A DNA stretch of 16,926 bases from Conidiobolus incongruus B7586 (taxonomy: Eukaryota > Entomophthoromycota > Entomophthoromycetes > Entomophthorales > Conidiobolaceae), in NCBI GenBank assembly GCA_000697335.1, contig JNEM01009713.1:1-16926 (forward strand), written 5' to 3'. Below are positions 8,428-16,926 of the stretch, piece after piece; position 1 is the stretch's first letter; each line of letters opens with the position of its first letter. The position numbers and the translations under genes are program-made. Under the pieces are notes generated by a model. It searched no databases. It worked only from the letters and a program-made list of their open reading frames with translations, and had not been told where the DNA came from.

Positions 8428-10860
8428 GTTAGCCTGTCGGGCAAATTAAAGAAAGGATACAAATTTAACCAGTTGATTGAAGAGTAAATAGAATAAGTTG
8501 AAACTCAAAATATTACACAAGAAAGAGTTACAAGTCGTATATTATTGTTAGCGTAGTGTCAAATAGTTTTTAGATATTATTTAAGTAATATTGAAATGAT
8601 GACAATTTGCAAACAAAACCAAAAATCAAAAAAGAGGGAACAAAAAAGGATTGAATTATTGTTTAAACTGTTAAGTCAGGGAGTTTTCAAAAGGGATAAG
8701 ATAAAGACGATAGCTGAGGGTAGTTTGGAACCTTCAACTTGTATGTTATATCAAGCAGAGGGAAGAAATAACATATAATCAATGTTTAGAAGAGTGATGA
8801 TTAATAACTGATGGTAGAAATCATAACTGGATATGGGAAATATTCGCAACTGTCATGAGGAATTCCAAGTGCATTTATTGAATAAATTGAAAGATGTTTC
8901 ATTTGAATTTGAAATTAGTTTACAATCAATCCGCACTACTCAATATTTGTCTTGAGCCATCTTATCACTTGAAATGCTGAGTCAAACATCCATTTGCTTT
9001 AGCTACTCAACTCCACAACTTTACTTAACCAAGAATACCTATTGAGCACTGATTACTGTATTCGATCTCCTTTGTAAGCGTTAACTTCCTCATTTAGAAA
9101 TATCAATATTGACTCAAAATTACTTGAAATTTATAACTTGAATACTCTTATCTATTTAAAACATTTACCAATAATGAAAAATATATAATGTTTATTTAAC
9201 AATATTTGATTAATATTCATTAAAATATAATAAAAGACAATGAATTATAATACTTAATATATTCAATTTTCATATATCTAAGTCTAATTTTACTAATGAA
9301 GAATCATTGAATCAATGAAATCATCTCTCCAACCAACTCTCAATTAAAAAAAATCTTAATTTAGTCATAAACCAATTAAATTAAGTGAATTCAATTAAAA
9401 AAAATTCAATTAATAATTGTCAGCAAAGGTTCTTAGAAAGTTACGAATATAATTTATAGATAATATCGTACTATTTATTATAAATTCCATAAATCTCAAA
9501 ATTGTTTATATCAAACCATAACATTATAGAACCCTAAAAATGTTACTTAGCTTAATTTTTGAATTATTGAGTCAAAATAGATTTAAATACCTGAATTATC
9601 AATTTATTTATTTTAATATTATTTTCATCAATACAAGTCACTTGAACATACTCCAAGAAATTTATTTCAACTCATTTTATTGCTTTTAATATCATTTAAA
9701 CTTTATACTATTTATCATATTATTTTTCATTAAGATACTTTGCATTCAATACTTGCTATTAACTTGATTCGTTAAATCTTTTATAAGAATTATATATTTT
9801 TTTATTCTCACATTGACACATATTATATTTTTATTTGTTGATTAAATACCGCTAATTTCAATCCAATCATAATATTGATTATAAGTTGATCATTACAAAT
9901 ACATGAAAATAAACTGTAATAGATTTTTATAGTATCAAGTATAGTTTTCTAATATATAATATTCAATATTCAACTTAAAAAATATATCTTTTCTCAAGAT
10001 AAGCCTCAAAAGCTGATTCTACGTAAAATACCAAGTCCTAATAATTTTGAAATCATAAATTGCGTTTAACATCTAAAAAGCAGAGTTAATAGTTTGAAAT
10101 TTAATACAGTCAAGTTATTATTAGAATTTTTCCAAAATTTAATCATAAATTATCAATATCCATTATTACTTGAATGTTTTAATCATTACAAACCACAATA
10201 TTGAAGGTGATGTTAATAGCAAAACTGACGAATATGTGCAAAAAATTATTGATTATCAAGTGATTTATGAATTTAATAACCATCCCTTAATGCTCACTTT
10301 CAAAAAGTGAACTTTCTTATTTTATATTTTAAAAGACTAGTCAAAATCAATATTAATAAAACTTAATAAAACACTCAAAGATAATATCATAAAAATGCTA
10401 ATATTAATATCTATCAGTTATAATTAGCCTAATCGTTTCATAATTGACTAAAATAAATTTTAAGGTATTTAAATATTTACAACCAACTATCCTGCATTTA
10501 ATGTTTGAACATCTCAATTATCTGATTTAAAATGAGAATATTTGAACTATCCATATAAAGCAATTGATGACCACAAATGTGTATTATTTTTTAATCTGAA
10601 ATTCACTAATTGTTAAAAATAAATCAATAAAAAATATAATATTAAAAAAAATCTATTAAATATTATGATTGTTTAATTAAAAATAAAAATAATTTTTATT
10701 TAATCATTTTTAAACTGTATTTTATATAATATATAATATTTAATAAATATTTTAATATAAAATTATAAGAAAAAAATTATAATTCAATATAAAAATTAGA
10801 TATATGAAAAATATTTGATTTTATATTATTAGAATAATAGGATATGGATTATTTAATAAA
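8428..10860. other. Gene-poor stretch upstream of the PUF gene
   Basis: The part next to the PUF start (8428-8580) is pyrimidine-rich on the minus strand, as in many fungal leaders, without a clear TATA box. A 60-codon open frame on the plus strand at 8596-8778 is lysine- and glutamine-rich and matches no family I know. From 8821 to about 9110 composition is somewhat higher in GC, with a 22-codon minus-strand frame beginning at an ATG near 9094, again unrecognised. From 9110 to 10860 the DNA is AT-rich with A-runs and small direct repeats such as TCAATTAAAAAAAAT near 9340 and 9396. I see no supported gene, tRNA or transposon. Confidence 0.6.
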
Positions 10861-11802
10861 TTATTGAAAACTCATAAATCCTTCATATACCATTAGAGTA
10901 GTGCCATTAGAGGGGAAAGATCTGAGTAAGCATGGCGTGAATCCTCTGTAAAAACTTTTGAGGCCTTCTGTGCGATAGATGTATTTGAAGCAAGCGCCAA
11001 AGTATAGATATTTCAGAGGCTTAGCTTCTGGTTGAGCCATAATTCGATTTTTCACCATATCAAAAGAGAATGAGCATATCCAAAATGATGTTGCAGCCAC
11101 GCCACCAGCTAAGAAGAGATGCCACGAAGCATCCACTAAGGTACTTTGAAGTATTTTCTTTGTTAGAAAATATGTGTGCCAAAACACCCAAAAAAACTTC
11201 TGAATAGAATGGTAGACTCCCAGCCCGATCACAATGCCGTGATACCTCTGTTTTGGATCGGTTTTTTGGCGCAGTCAATGGGTCCACTATAGAGCTTGGT
11301 GGTCGCGTCATATTAAACTTGAAGTTTTGCTTTGATCTATTATGTATGTTGTTATTATTATCGCAAATATTGAATCATCATATTAATATTTACCTGTTCA
11401 GCAGGTGTAGCAACGATAGCTGACACTACTCCACCACTCCACCCAGCTATGACAATGTCTCTATATCTCATACATCAACAGTTTGCCCTTTCAAATTTGC
11501 GATTTGGATTTTAAGCATATTGTAAATGCCCACTTAGCAAGAATCGATCAAAGCCCAACCAAAGAGAGGGGATGTAGCACCCTTATAAACTGCAAACATA
11601 GCTCCCTTCCTTACTGTACTCATCAAGCACCGTATAGGTGAGATAAACCTCCCATTATAACCTTCTGTCTGGAGTCTAACTTTAACACTAAACCAAATTC
11701 AGTCAAATAGGTTAATCACAATTCATAAGTTTCTTACGTATCAAAAGGGTGACCCACAGCTAATTTGTTGACACCAGACGAGATACCACCCAAATACCCC
11801 AT
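10861..11802 (-). pseudogene. Mitochondrial carrier (SLC25) pseudogene, intron-keeping
   Basis: Member of the mitochondrial carrier family, nearest in feel to the fungal carnitine/ornithine/YMC-type carriers; the original substrate is unknown. All three repeats are recognisable: HPFDTVKVRLQ (repeat 1, split by intron 11737-11688), TPAEQIKAKLQ (repeat 2, split by intron 11393-11337) and SFDMVKNRIM (repeat 3, where the signature Pro is Ser). The conserved GATSPLFGWALIDS and FFWVFW stretches are present. It is broken: in-frame stops at 11534-11536, 11313-11315 and 11229-11231, a frame change near 11470-11510 and another near the seven-A run at 11190-11196. Only the last 100 or so codons (to the stop at 10861) stay open. 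Both introns still have GT-AG ends, so this is not a processed copy. The first ATG of the repeat 1 frame is at 11802, directly after an in-frame stop. Confidence 0.88.
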
Positions 11803-11989
11803 ATAGTTTTATTGACATAGTCAGAAACTTCAAATTCTATTGATTTTTTTTCTGATCAGTATTAACACCTCATTTCCATTATATTCAAATATTATTATTT
11901 TAAATTATTTTAATAATTACTATTTACCCATTGATAATTAATTTAGAAATATAAAGAAAAAATTAAGATGCTGTATTGTATCATATTAG

Positions 11990-12021
<32 letters not shown>

Positions 12022-12640
12022 ATCACTAGAATAAATTAATTTTAAACCTACTTGTTATTAATTATTTTTGTATACTTGAGTTTTTGATCACTTGAAAATT
12101 AATGGATTTAAATAAAAACTCGAAATGAATATTTACTAAATTTGAATATCAAATATTAACTTAAACAGATTGTTTTATAATTTAATATTAATTTAAACAA
12201 AATTTTAAAGTCTTAAGACTATATGGTCAAAGTCTGAAGAAAAGTCAATGTGGCCATATATTCATATACAAATATTTTGTTTCTAAAAAATTTCAATTTA
12301 CTTTAAGGTCCGATTTGTATTTCTTATAGAATAATAATCAAAACACAATATTTGTTATGATAAACTCATTTTCTATAACTTACTAAAGAATCCTAATATT
12401 GATGAGATATATTATGATAATCGTTCCTTTTAAGATAATGTAAATTTTATCAATAAGAATCAACTTTTCGAGTCATCTGGAGTAGTTTTAATTTACTATA
12501 TATATTTAGAATATTTTCATAAATTAATAACTTTATAGATCAATATTAATAAAAATATTTAATAAAAAATTTTCAAAATAATGAATGTTTCTTATTAATT
12601 AAAAAAAATACATAGATCTTTTGCTTATAATCAAAATTAT
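11803..12640. other. AT-rich stretch upstream of the carrier pseudogene, no gene seen
   Basis: No open frame or recognisable repeat family beyond the (AT)14 tract. If the carrier was once active its promoter would lie in the first few hundred bases here, but no box pattern stands out. Confidence 0.6.
11991..12018. repeat. (AT)14 microsatellite
   Basis: Fourteen uninterrupted AT units, read directly. It sits in AT-rich DNA upstream of the carrier pseudogene and next to a TGATCAC string that recurs at about 12085. Confidence 0.95.
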
Positions 12641-12790
12641 CCAAAGTTGATCAAATTCGATCACTCTTGTCCAAGACCTGCATTGAGTTCAAAGGCTCTA
12701 AGGGGGTAAGCTTCAACGTCAATCCTTGAAGGCTAGCTTAATTGACTGTTAGATAGCAAAGAACTATGTTTCTAGTAATATTGATGGTTT
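12641..12790. other. Higher-GC island of unknown nature with a small hairpin
   Basis: About 150 bases clearly richer in G and C than everything around them. They contain AGCTTCAA (12709-12716) and TTGAAGGCT (12726-12734), which can pair across a 9-base loop with one bulge. On the minus strand about 25 codons read openly in two frames, neither recognised. It could be a remnant of a gene exon, part of an old LTR, or a small RNA; nothing decides between them. Confidence 0.35.
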
Positions 12791-12989
12791 GATCTTTCTT
12801 TATATGATATTAAAGTCATTTAAGTCTTGTTTTATCTGAGTTATATATGCAAATACATATAATTATTGCATATTTTACATGTGTATTATTTTTCACTAAT
12901 AATTGCCTTGTGTCATAGGTATTCCCTTTTTTTGATAAGAAAGCTTTGTTTATTCTATATTGAGAATATTTCAACAAATTTTTTTCATA

Positions 12990-13330
12990 TTTATTTTGAA
13001 TTTATTTAACAGTTTTTCATCATTTTTTAACTCTTAAAAAATTATGCCATACTGTTTAAAAATCTATTTAACAAGTTTCTTTGCATCATATTTATAAAGT
13101 TCTTAAACTTAATTTTCACCTTCTAAACTTTTTTTTTCTTATTTTATAAAAATTATTTTAATAAATTTCTTTTTAAGGCTAGTAACTTTTTAACTTATAA
13201 ACAAAATAAAGACAATAAATTATCCTAATATTTTATTAACAAATAATAAATTATAAGAGTAGTTTATTATTAGAGTTTTTATACTAAACTCAAAGGCCAG
13301 GATTTTTTAATTTTTTTTATTTAGAAGCCT
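12990..13330 (-). mobile_element. Possible second decayed Ty3/gypsy-like fragment (RNase H and following connection region)
   Basis: A fossil on the minus strand. Reading from 13330 down, faint conserved positions of the gypsy RNase H domain are followed, at about the expected distance, by positions resembling the stretch after RNase H that carries the Lys-Asn-Leu and Leu-Asn-Arg motifs. The match is spaced without gaps but shares only about a third of positions. It is broken throughout and looks as old as the fragment at the left end of the window. No LTRs were identified. The higher-coordinate DNA to about 14300 might hold the reverse transcriptase side, which I could not confirm. Confidence 0.25.
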
Positions 13331-15408
13331 TTTTATTATTTTTTTGATAATAATAGTAAAATTTCAACATAAAGTTCATCCAACTTAATTTTTTTGAAAT
13401 TAATAATTATAACTAATTTTTAATAATAACATAATTCCTTTAATTAATATATCCTTATAATAAATCATATAGTCAATATTATTTTTTCAATATATTAAAT
13501 AAATAAATAATTAAAATTTATTTTATTTATTTATATTTTAAAAATTATAATTTATTATATATAAAAAATATAATATTATAAATTTTCAAGGAATTATTTT
13601 TTATTATATATTGAATATTACAAAGTTTTACTAATACTTGTTGGTATTTATCTTTAAAAGATTTGATATTTTAATATTTGGCTTTTGATTATTCATTCAT
13701 TAAATACATATTATCCATAATAACCTTAAAAACATATTAATTGTATTTTTCTTTAAAATCTTAAACCATATTATTAAGATTTACTTTTATTTAAAAATAA
13801 AAATAAATTTTATCCTTCTAGCTATTTTTAACTCTTAATAATTTTTCACTTTATTTTTATTAAATCTCAATTATAACTTTTTTATTAATCAATTTTTAAT
13901 ATTAAAACAGATATTTTAAGCTCCTTAGTTAAGTTATTTTTTTCAATATTTGGATTAAGGAATTTAAGCTTTATTAATTCATTTTTAAATATATATTTAA
14001 AAAGATTAATTAAATAATATAAGAGCTTATTTTTGTAAATAATGATAACTTCAAAAAGAATCTTTTATATATTATAATTTATTAAAGTTTAGAATAGAAA
14101 GTATTTGAATTAAGTTCTAACTCAATATCTCCAATTATTTTATTCTCAAATATTATTTTCTTTTATTAATATTAAATTTATTATTTTAAAATTTTATTCT
14201 TAAGATTTGAATAGATTTTTATAAAATATATTTTGATTTTTTATTAATTTTAGATATTGTTTTTTTATTTAAAAATATAACTAAATATTAAATACTAGGT
14301 AAAACTTAATACCACTTAAAATTTACATGATTTTAACTTTTCCATCATTATCCCAATATACAAGAGTATGTAATGATATTTGTCTTTTTTTCTATATTGG
14401 AAATAAAAACATATAAATATGTATATTTGATTAAACATGATATTAATGTGATTAGTGTTATATTATTTCAAAATAAATATAATTACATAATAATATCCAA
14501 ATATATTTGTCCCAAGTGATAATTGATCTAATCATTGATCAAATAGTGATAAGAATTCTTATAATCAATATAAATTATAAGAACAGCTTTATTTTAATCA
14601 AATTTAATATCTTATTTTACTTATGATTTTATCATTATTTCCTTAAATCTTTTTTAAATAGGATTTTTTTGTAATTATTAAATCATTTTAATTTTTGGTA
14701 TATGAATTCAAATGTTATAATTGAGTATAATAAAATAAATTCATAATATACAAATTTATTCATATTTAACTTTTTTTTATATTAATAGGTAAATTTTAGA
14801 CTTATAATAATTGACAAATTATAAAAAGTATTGAATGATATTAAACTAATGGCAATAAATCTAGAATAATAAAATAAAATATTTAATATAAATTATATAA
14901 AAATAATCATTACTAATTGTATTGTATTAAATTCAACTATATTTTATCCCTGGTTTTTTAATAAAATAAATTTATACTATCAATGAATAGTTATAGTATT
15001 ATAATTGATAAAACATTTAATTTTTTAAAACTTGATGAAAAGTTAATAATTAAAAACTAGTAAAAAAAATCTATATATAAATATTTTAATAATGAATTTT
15101 AAATAATTTTTAGTATTTGATATTTTCATCAATATAAGATGTCGAAAAATATACATATATTTATAAGTTTTAAATAATAATTTTGTATCTTAACTAAAAA
15201 AATATTATATAATATAATTAAGAATTATTTCAAAAATAATTAACATTCTTATTTGAATTATTTTTTTATTTACCAGTTTAATTAGCTTTAAAGATAAGAT
15301 AAATGGTATTAATTATGCAAGATGATATTTATATAAAAATTAATAATTTGTAGTTTTTAATGTTGAAATTCAAACTAATTCAAATGATTTATGTTTAAAT
15401 TATATGCT
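13331..15408. other. AT desert, no gene seen
   Basis: Extremely AT-rich DNA with A/T runs and ATAA-type micro-repeats. It includes a 14-base palindrome ATAAGAATTCTTAT (14549-14562). No open frame of note on either strand. The last few hundred bases must include the SYF1 3' UTR and its poly(A) site, which I cannot pinpoint. Confidence 0.65.
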
Positions 15409-16926
15409 TTAAATATCAATTTCGTCAGGATTGGAAACCTTTGGTTCCTCCTCCAACTTGACAGTTCCTTCAATTTTCTGCAATTTAGATTTTACAAACC
15501 CAGGAGTGACCGAAGAATTATCACTTTGTTTACCAACCTGACCCGATAAGAATTCGATACTCGTATTAAATTTGGTTTCTACGGATCTCTTAATTCGTAA
15601 CATTTCCTTATAAGTTTCCTCAATGCCATGAGCAATTTCGAAATCTTTCCAAATTTCCCAGAATTGGCTATCAGTGCGGGGATCGCAGAATTGCGAGCAG
15701 TGGCCGTAAAGCGCGCGTGCGCGATCGATTTCCCCAAGTTTGCGCTCGAGATCCGCGAATTCGAGACACATGTCGCGCGCTTGGCGATCCGGCAACGTTT
15801 CCACGGCTCTTTGGTATATTTCACGCGTAGCTGCAAGTCCAAGAGAATTTCCAGCTTTAGCAATGTAGAATTTGTACATGTCGTAACGGTCCTTTTCTCC
15901 CACGGATTTGGTTGCCCTGTCGTAGATTCTTAAAGCTTGACGAGCGCTGCCATAATCTTCTTCCATTTTACCATATAATAAATAGATGGGCTTAGCGTAC
16001 TGTGCAGGACATTGATCCAAAGCTTGCTCGAAAAGATCTCTGGCCCGTTCGAGTTTAGTACCTTGATAACGCTTCAAAAATTTGGTCAAGTAAATGTTCC
16101 AAATTTCGAAAGCGACAGGATATGAGAATAGAGCGAGGCCTCGTTCATAAACTTTGAATGAATCTTCAAAGTATCTATTTTCTTCAAGATAATTCGCATA
16201 ATTAACAATAGTTTTCAAAGTGGCAATCTTGAGCTCTAAAATTTTATCGTAAACAGCGCGAGTGGCATCCATTTTACCCAAACTTTCTTGTAAATCAGCG
16301 TAAAGGGACCACAGTTTGATGGATTTGAACAGACGGTTCTGCACCGGGACCTTGTCGTCCTTGAAATCGATTTGACGGAAATTGGTTGGAGGTGACAAAG
16401 CCCTTCCAAGCAATGCGGCAGCTTGTTCTAAGTTAGCGTGTCTTAACTCCAATTCGACGTAGAAGGTCCATGTATTAACCAGATCTTCAATATTGCGGTA
16501 TGGAGCTTGAACAGCCTTTTCAAAAACTTCACGAGCTTGATTCAAGTCGCCATTTTCTTCGTAGAATTTGGCAAAGTCTTGCCATAGTAGTGGTAAGTCG
16601 TTGCCAGTGACTTTGCGAGGATGAATGGTATTAATCGCTTCAACAAATGTTTCGATGGCCTTATCGATCATATTAGCATTCTTATATAAATTGACACGAT
16701 TGCGCCATTCTTTAACATTGTGAGGATTTTGACGTAATAACACTTTGTTGAGTAAGAAAGGTCTTCTGTCCATTAATTTTTCAAATCTCAAAAGTCTTAA
16801 ATCAAGTAAACTGGTATCAAAGTCAATATTGGCATTTGGATCTTCCTCTATGAGTTGTTGTTTCTCCATATCGGAAGCCAATACAGACTCTTCAAAGTTG
16901 GTATAGGCATCAAAAATCTGAGAAAA
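15409..16926 (-). CDS. SYF1: Pre-mRNA-splicing factor SYF1/XAB2, C-terminal part (runs off the window)
   Basis: A nuclear scaffold of the NineTeen/Prp19-associated complex, needed in spliceosome activation; the animal orthologue XAB2 also acts in transcription-coupled repair. The frame is open from the right edge (beginning FSQIFDAYTNFEESV, a stretch conserved in XAB2) to the TAA at 15411-15409: 505 residues with no intron, roughly the last 60 per cent of the protein. It is a chain of HAT/TPR-like helical repeats, about nine here, for example LWQDFAKFYEENG, LWSLYADLQESLG, IWNIYLTKFLKRY with KLERARDLFEQALD, and MCLEFADLERKLGEIDRARALY. Other matched blocks are RRPFLLNKVLLRQNPHNVKEW and CDPRTDSQFWEIWKDFE. 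The tail after the repeats is short, ending NPDEIDI where animal XAB2 goes on with an acidic extension. A CpG-rich patch lies within the coding sequence near 15661-15840. The N-terminal part lies outside. Confidence 0.95.
   Translation of the reverse strand, partial: FSQIFDAYTNFEESVLASDMEKQQLIEEDPNANIDFDTSLLDLRLLRFEKLMDRRPFLLNKVLLRQNPHNVKEWRNRVNLYKNANMIDKAIETFVEAINTIHPRKVTGNDLPLLWQDFAKFYEENGDLNQAREVFEKAVQAPYRNIEDLVNTWTFYVELELRHANLEQAAALLGRALSPPTNFRQIDFKDDKVPVQNRLFKSIKLWSLYADLQESLGKMDATRAVYDKILELKIATLKTIVNYANYLEENRYFEDSFKVYERGLALFSYPVAFEIWNIYLTKFLKRYQGTKLERARDLFEQALDQCPAQYAKPIYLLYGKMEEDYGSARQALRIYDRATKSVGEKDRYDMYKFYIAKAGNSLGLAATREIYQRAVETLPDRQARDMCLEFADLERKLGEIDRARALYGHCSQFCDPRTDSQFWEIWKDFEIAHGIEETYKEMLRIKRSVETKFNTSIEFLSGQVGKQSDNSSVTPGFVKSKLQKIEGTVKLEEEPKVSNPDEIDI
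15661..15840. other. CpG-rich patch inside the SYF1 coding sequence
   Basis: About two dozen CpG dinucleotides occur in 180 bases, in strings such as GCGCGCG and CTCGAGATCCGCG, while the flanking gene has few. The patch covers the HAT repeat with LERKLGEIDRARALY; Arg there is almost always CGC, whereas AGA, CGT and CGG are used elsewhere. The protein is normal and conserved across it, so only codon choice changes. The GC content also leaves other frames open, on both strands, which are not genes. Confidence 0.85.

Noticed and set aside
8596-8778. A 60-codon plus-strand frame with a Lys- and Gln-rich start
   Set aside because: No family resemblance, no splice partner and low-complexity composition; too short to support as a gene.
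12641-12740. A tRNA gene in the higher-GC island
   Set aside because: No cloverleaf, anticodon arm or B-box (GGTTCGANTCC-like) sequence could be found.
14549-14562. 14-base palindrome ATAAGAATTCTTAT
   Set aside because: Almost entirely A/T, in a desert without genes; such symmetry is common by chance at this composition.
15579-15933. Open frames of 94 and 101 codons in the other frame and strand across the SYF1 gene
   Set aside because: They exist because the CpG-rich patch has few stop codons in any frame; the SYF1 frame is conserved and explains the region.
1-16926. CRISPR array, bacterial operon or phage element
   Set aside because: Spliced eukaryotic genes and the absence of regularly spaced repeats rule this out.

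Overview
The window looks like nuclear DNA of an AT-rich, intron-bearing fungus, probably an early-diverging lineage (Mucoromycota or Zoopagomycota type); no species can be named. Reasons: short introns of 47-78 bases with GTA/GTG-type donors and CTAAT/CTAAC/CTGAT branch sites, protein families that read as fungal (mitochondrial GABA transaminase, Pumilio/PUF protein, mitochondrial carrier, SYF1/XAB2 splicing factor), and moderate-GC exons set in extremely AT-rich intergenic DNA.

Layout. Positions 1-1140 are an AT desert in which the trace of a Ty3/gypsy integrase can be recognised; an (ATT)n microsatellite follows at 1143-1201. From about 1370 to 2030 lies a higher-GC island with no firm gene, only a weak hint of a C2-domain relic on the minus strand. 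A promoter-like stretch (16-base palindrome, inverted CCAAT, TATA box) leads into a complete five-exon GABA transaminase gene at 2520-4259 (+). It converges on a complete eleven-exon PUF RNA-binding protein gene at 8427-5326 (-), encoding about 849 residues. A gene-poor stretch follows to 10860. A mitochondrial carrier pseudogene that keeps two introns lies at 11802-10861 (-). Then comes an AT-rich desert (11803-15408) with an (AT)14 tract, a short higher-GC island near 12640-12790 and a probable second decayed gypsy piece on the minus strand near 13000-13330. The right edge holds the C-terminal 505 residues of SYF1/XAB2 (16926-15409, -), cut by the window end.

The genes do not form one pathway. 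GABA transaminase serves the mitochondrial GABA shunt; PUF controls mRNA stability or translation; SYF1 belongs to the spliceosomal NineTeen complex; the carrier is dead. No new multi-gene system is visible. The most interesting signals are an almost fixed branch-point-to-acceptor distance of about 11 bases that explains which AG is used, a CpG-rich patch inside SYF1, an intact Pumilio RNA code matching UGUAUAUA, and the intron-keeping carrier pseudogene. Gene structures were built by eye from frame, splice signals and family conservation; transcript data would settle them.
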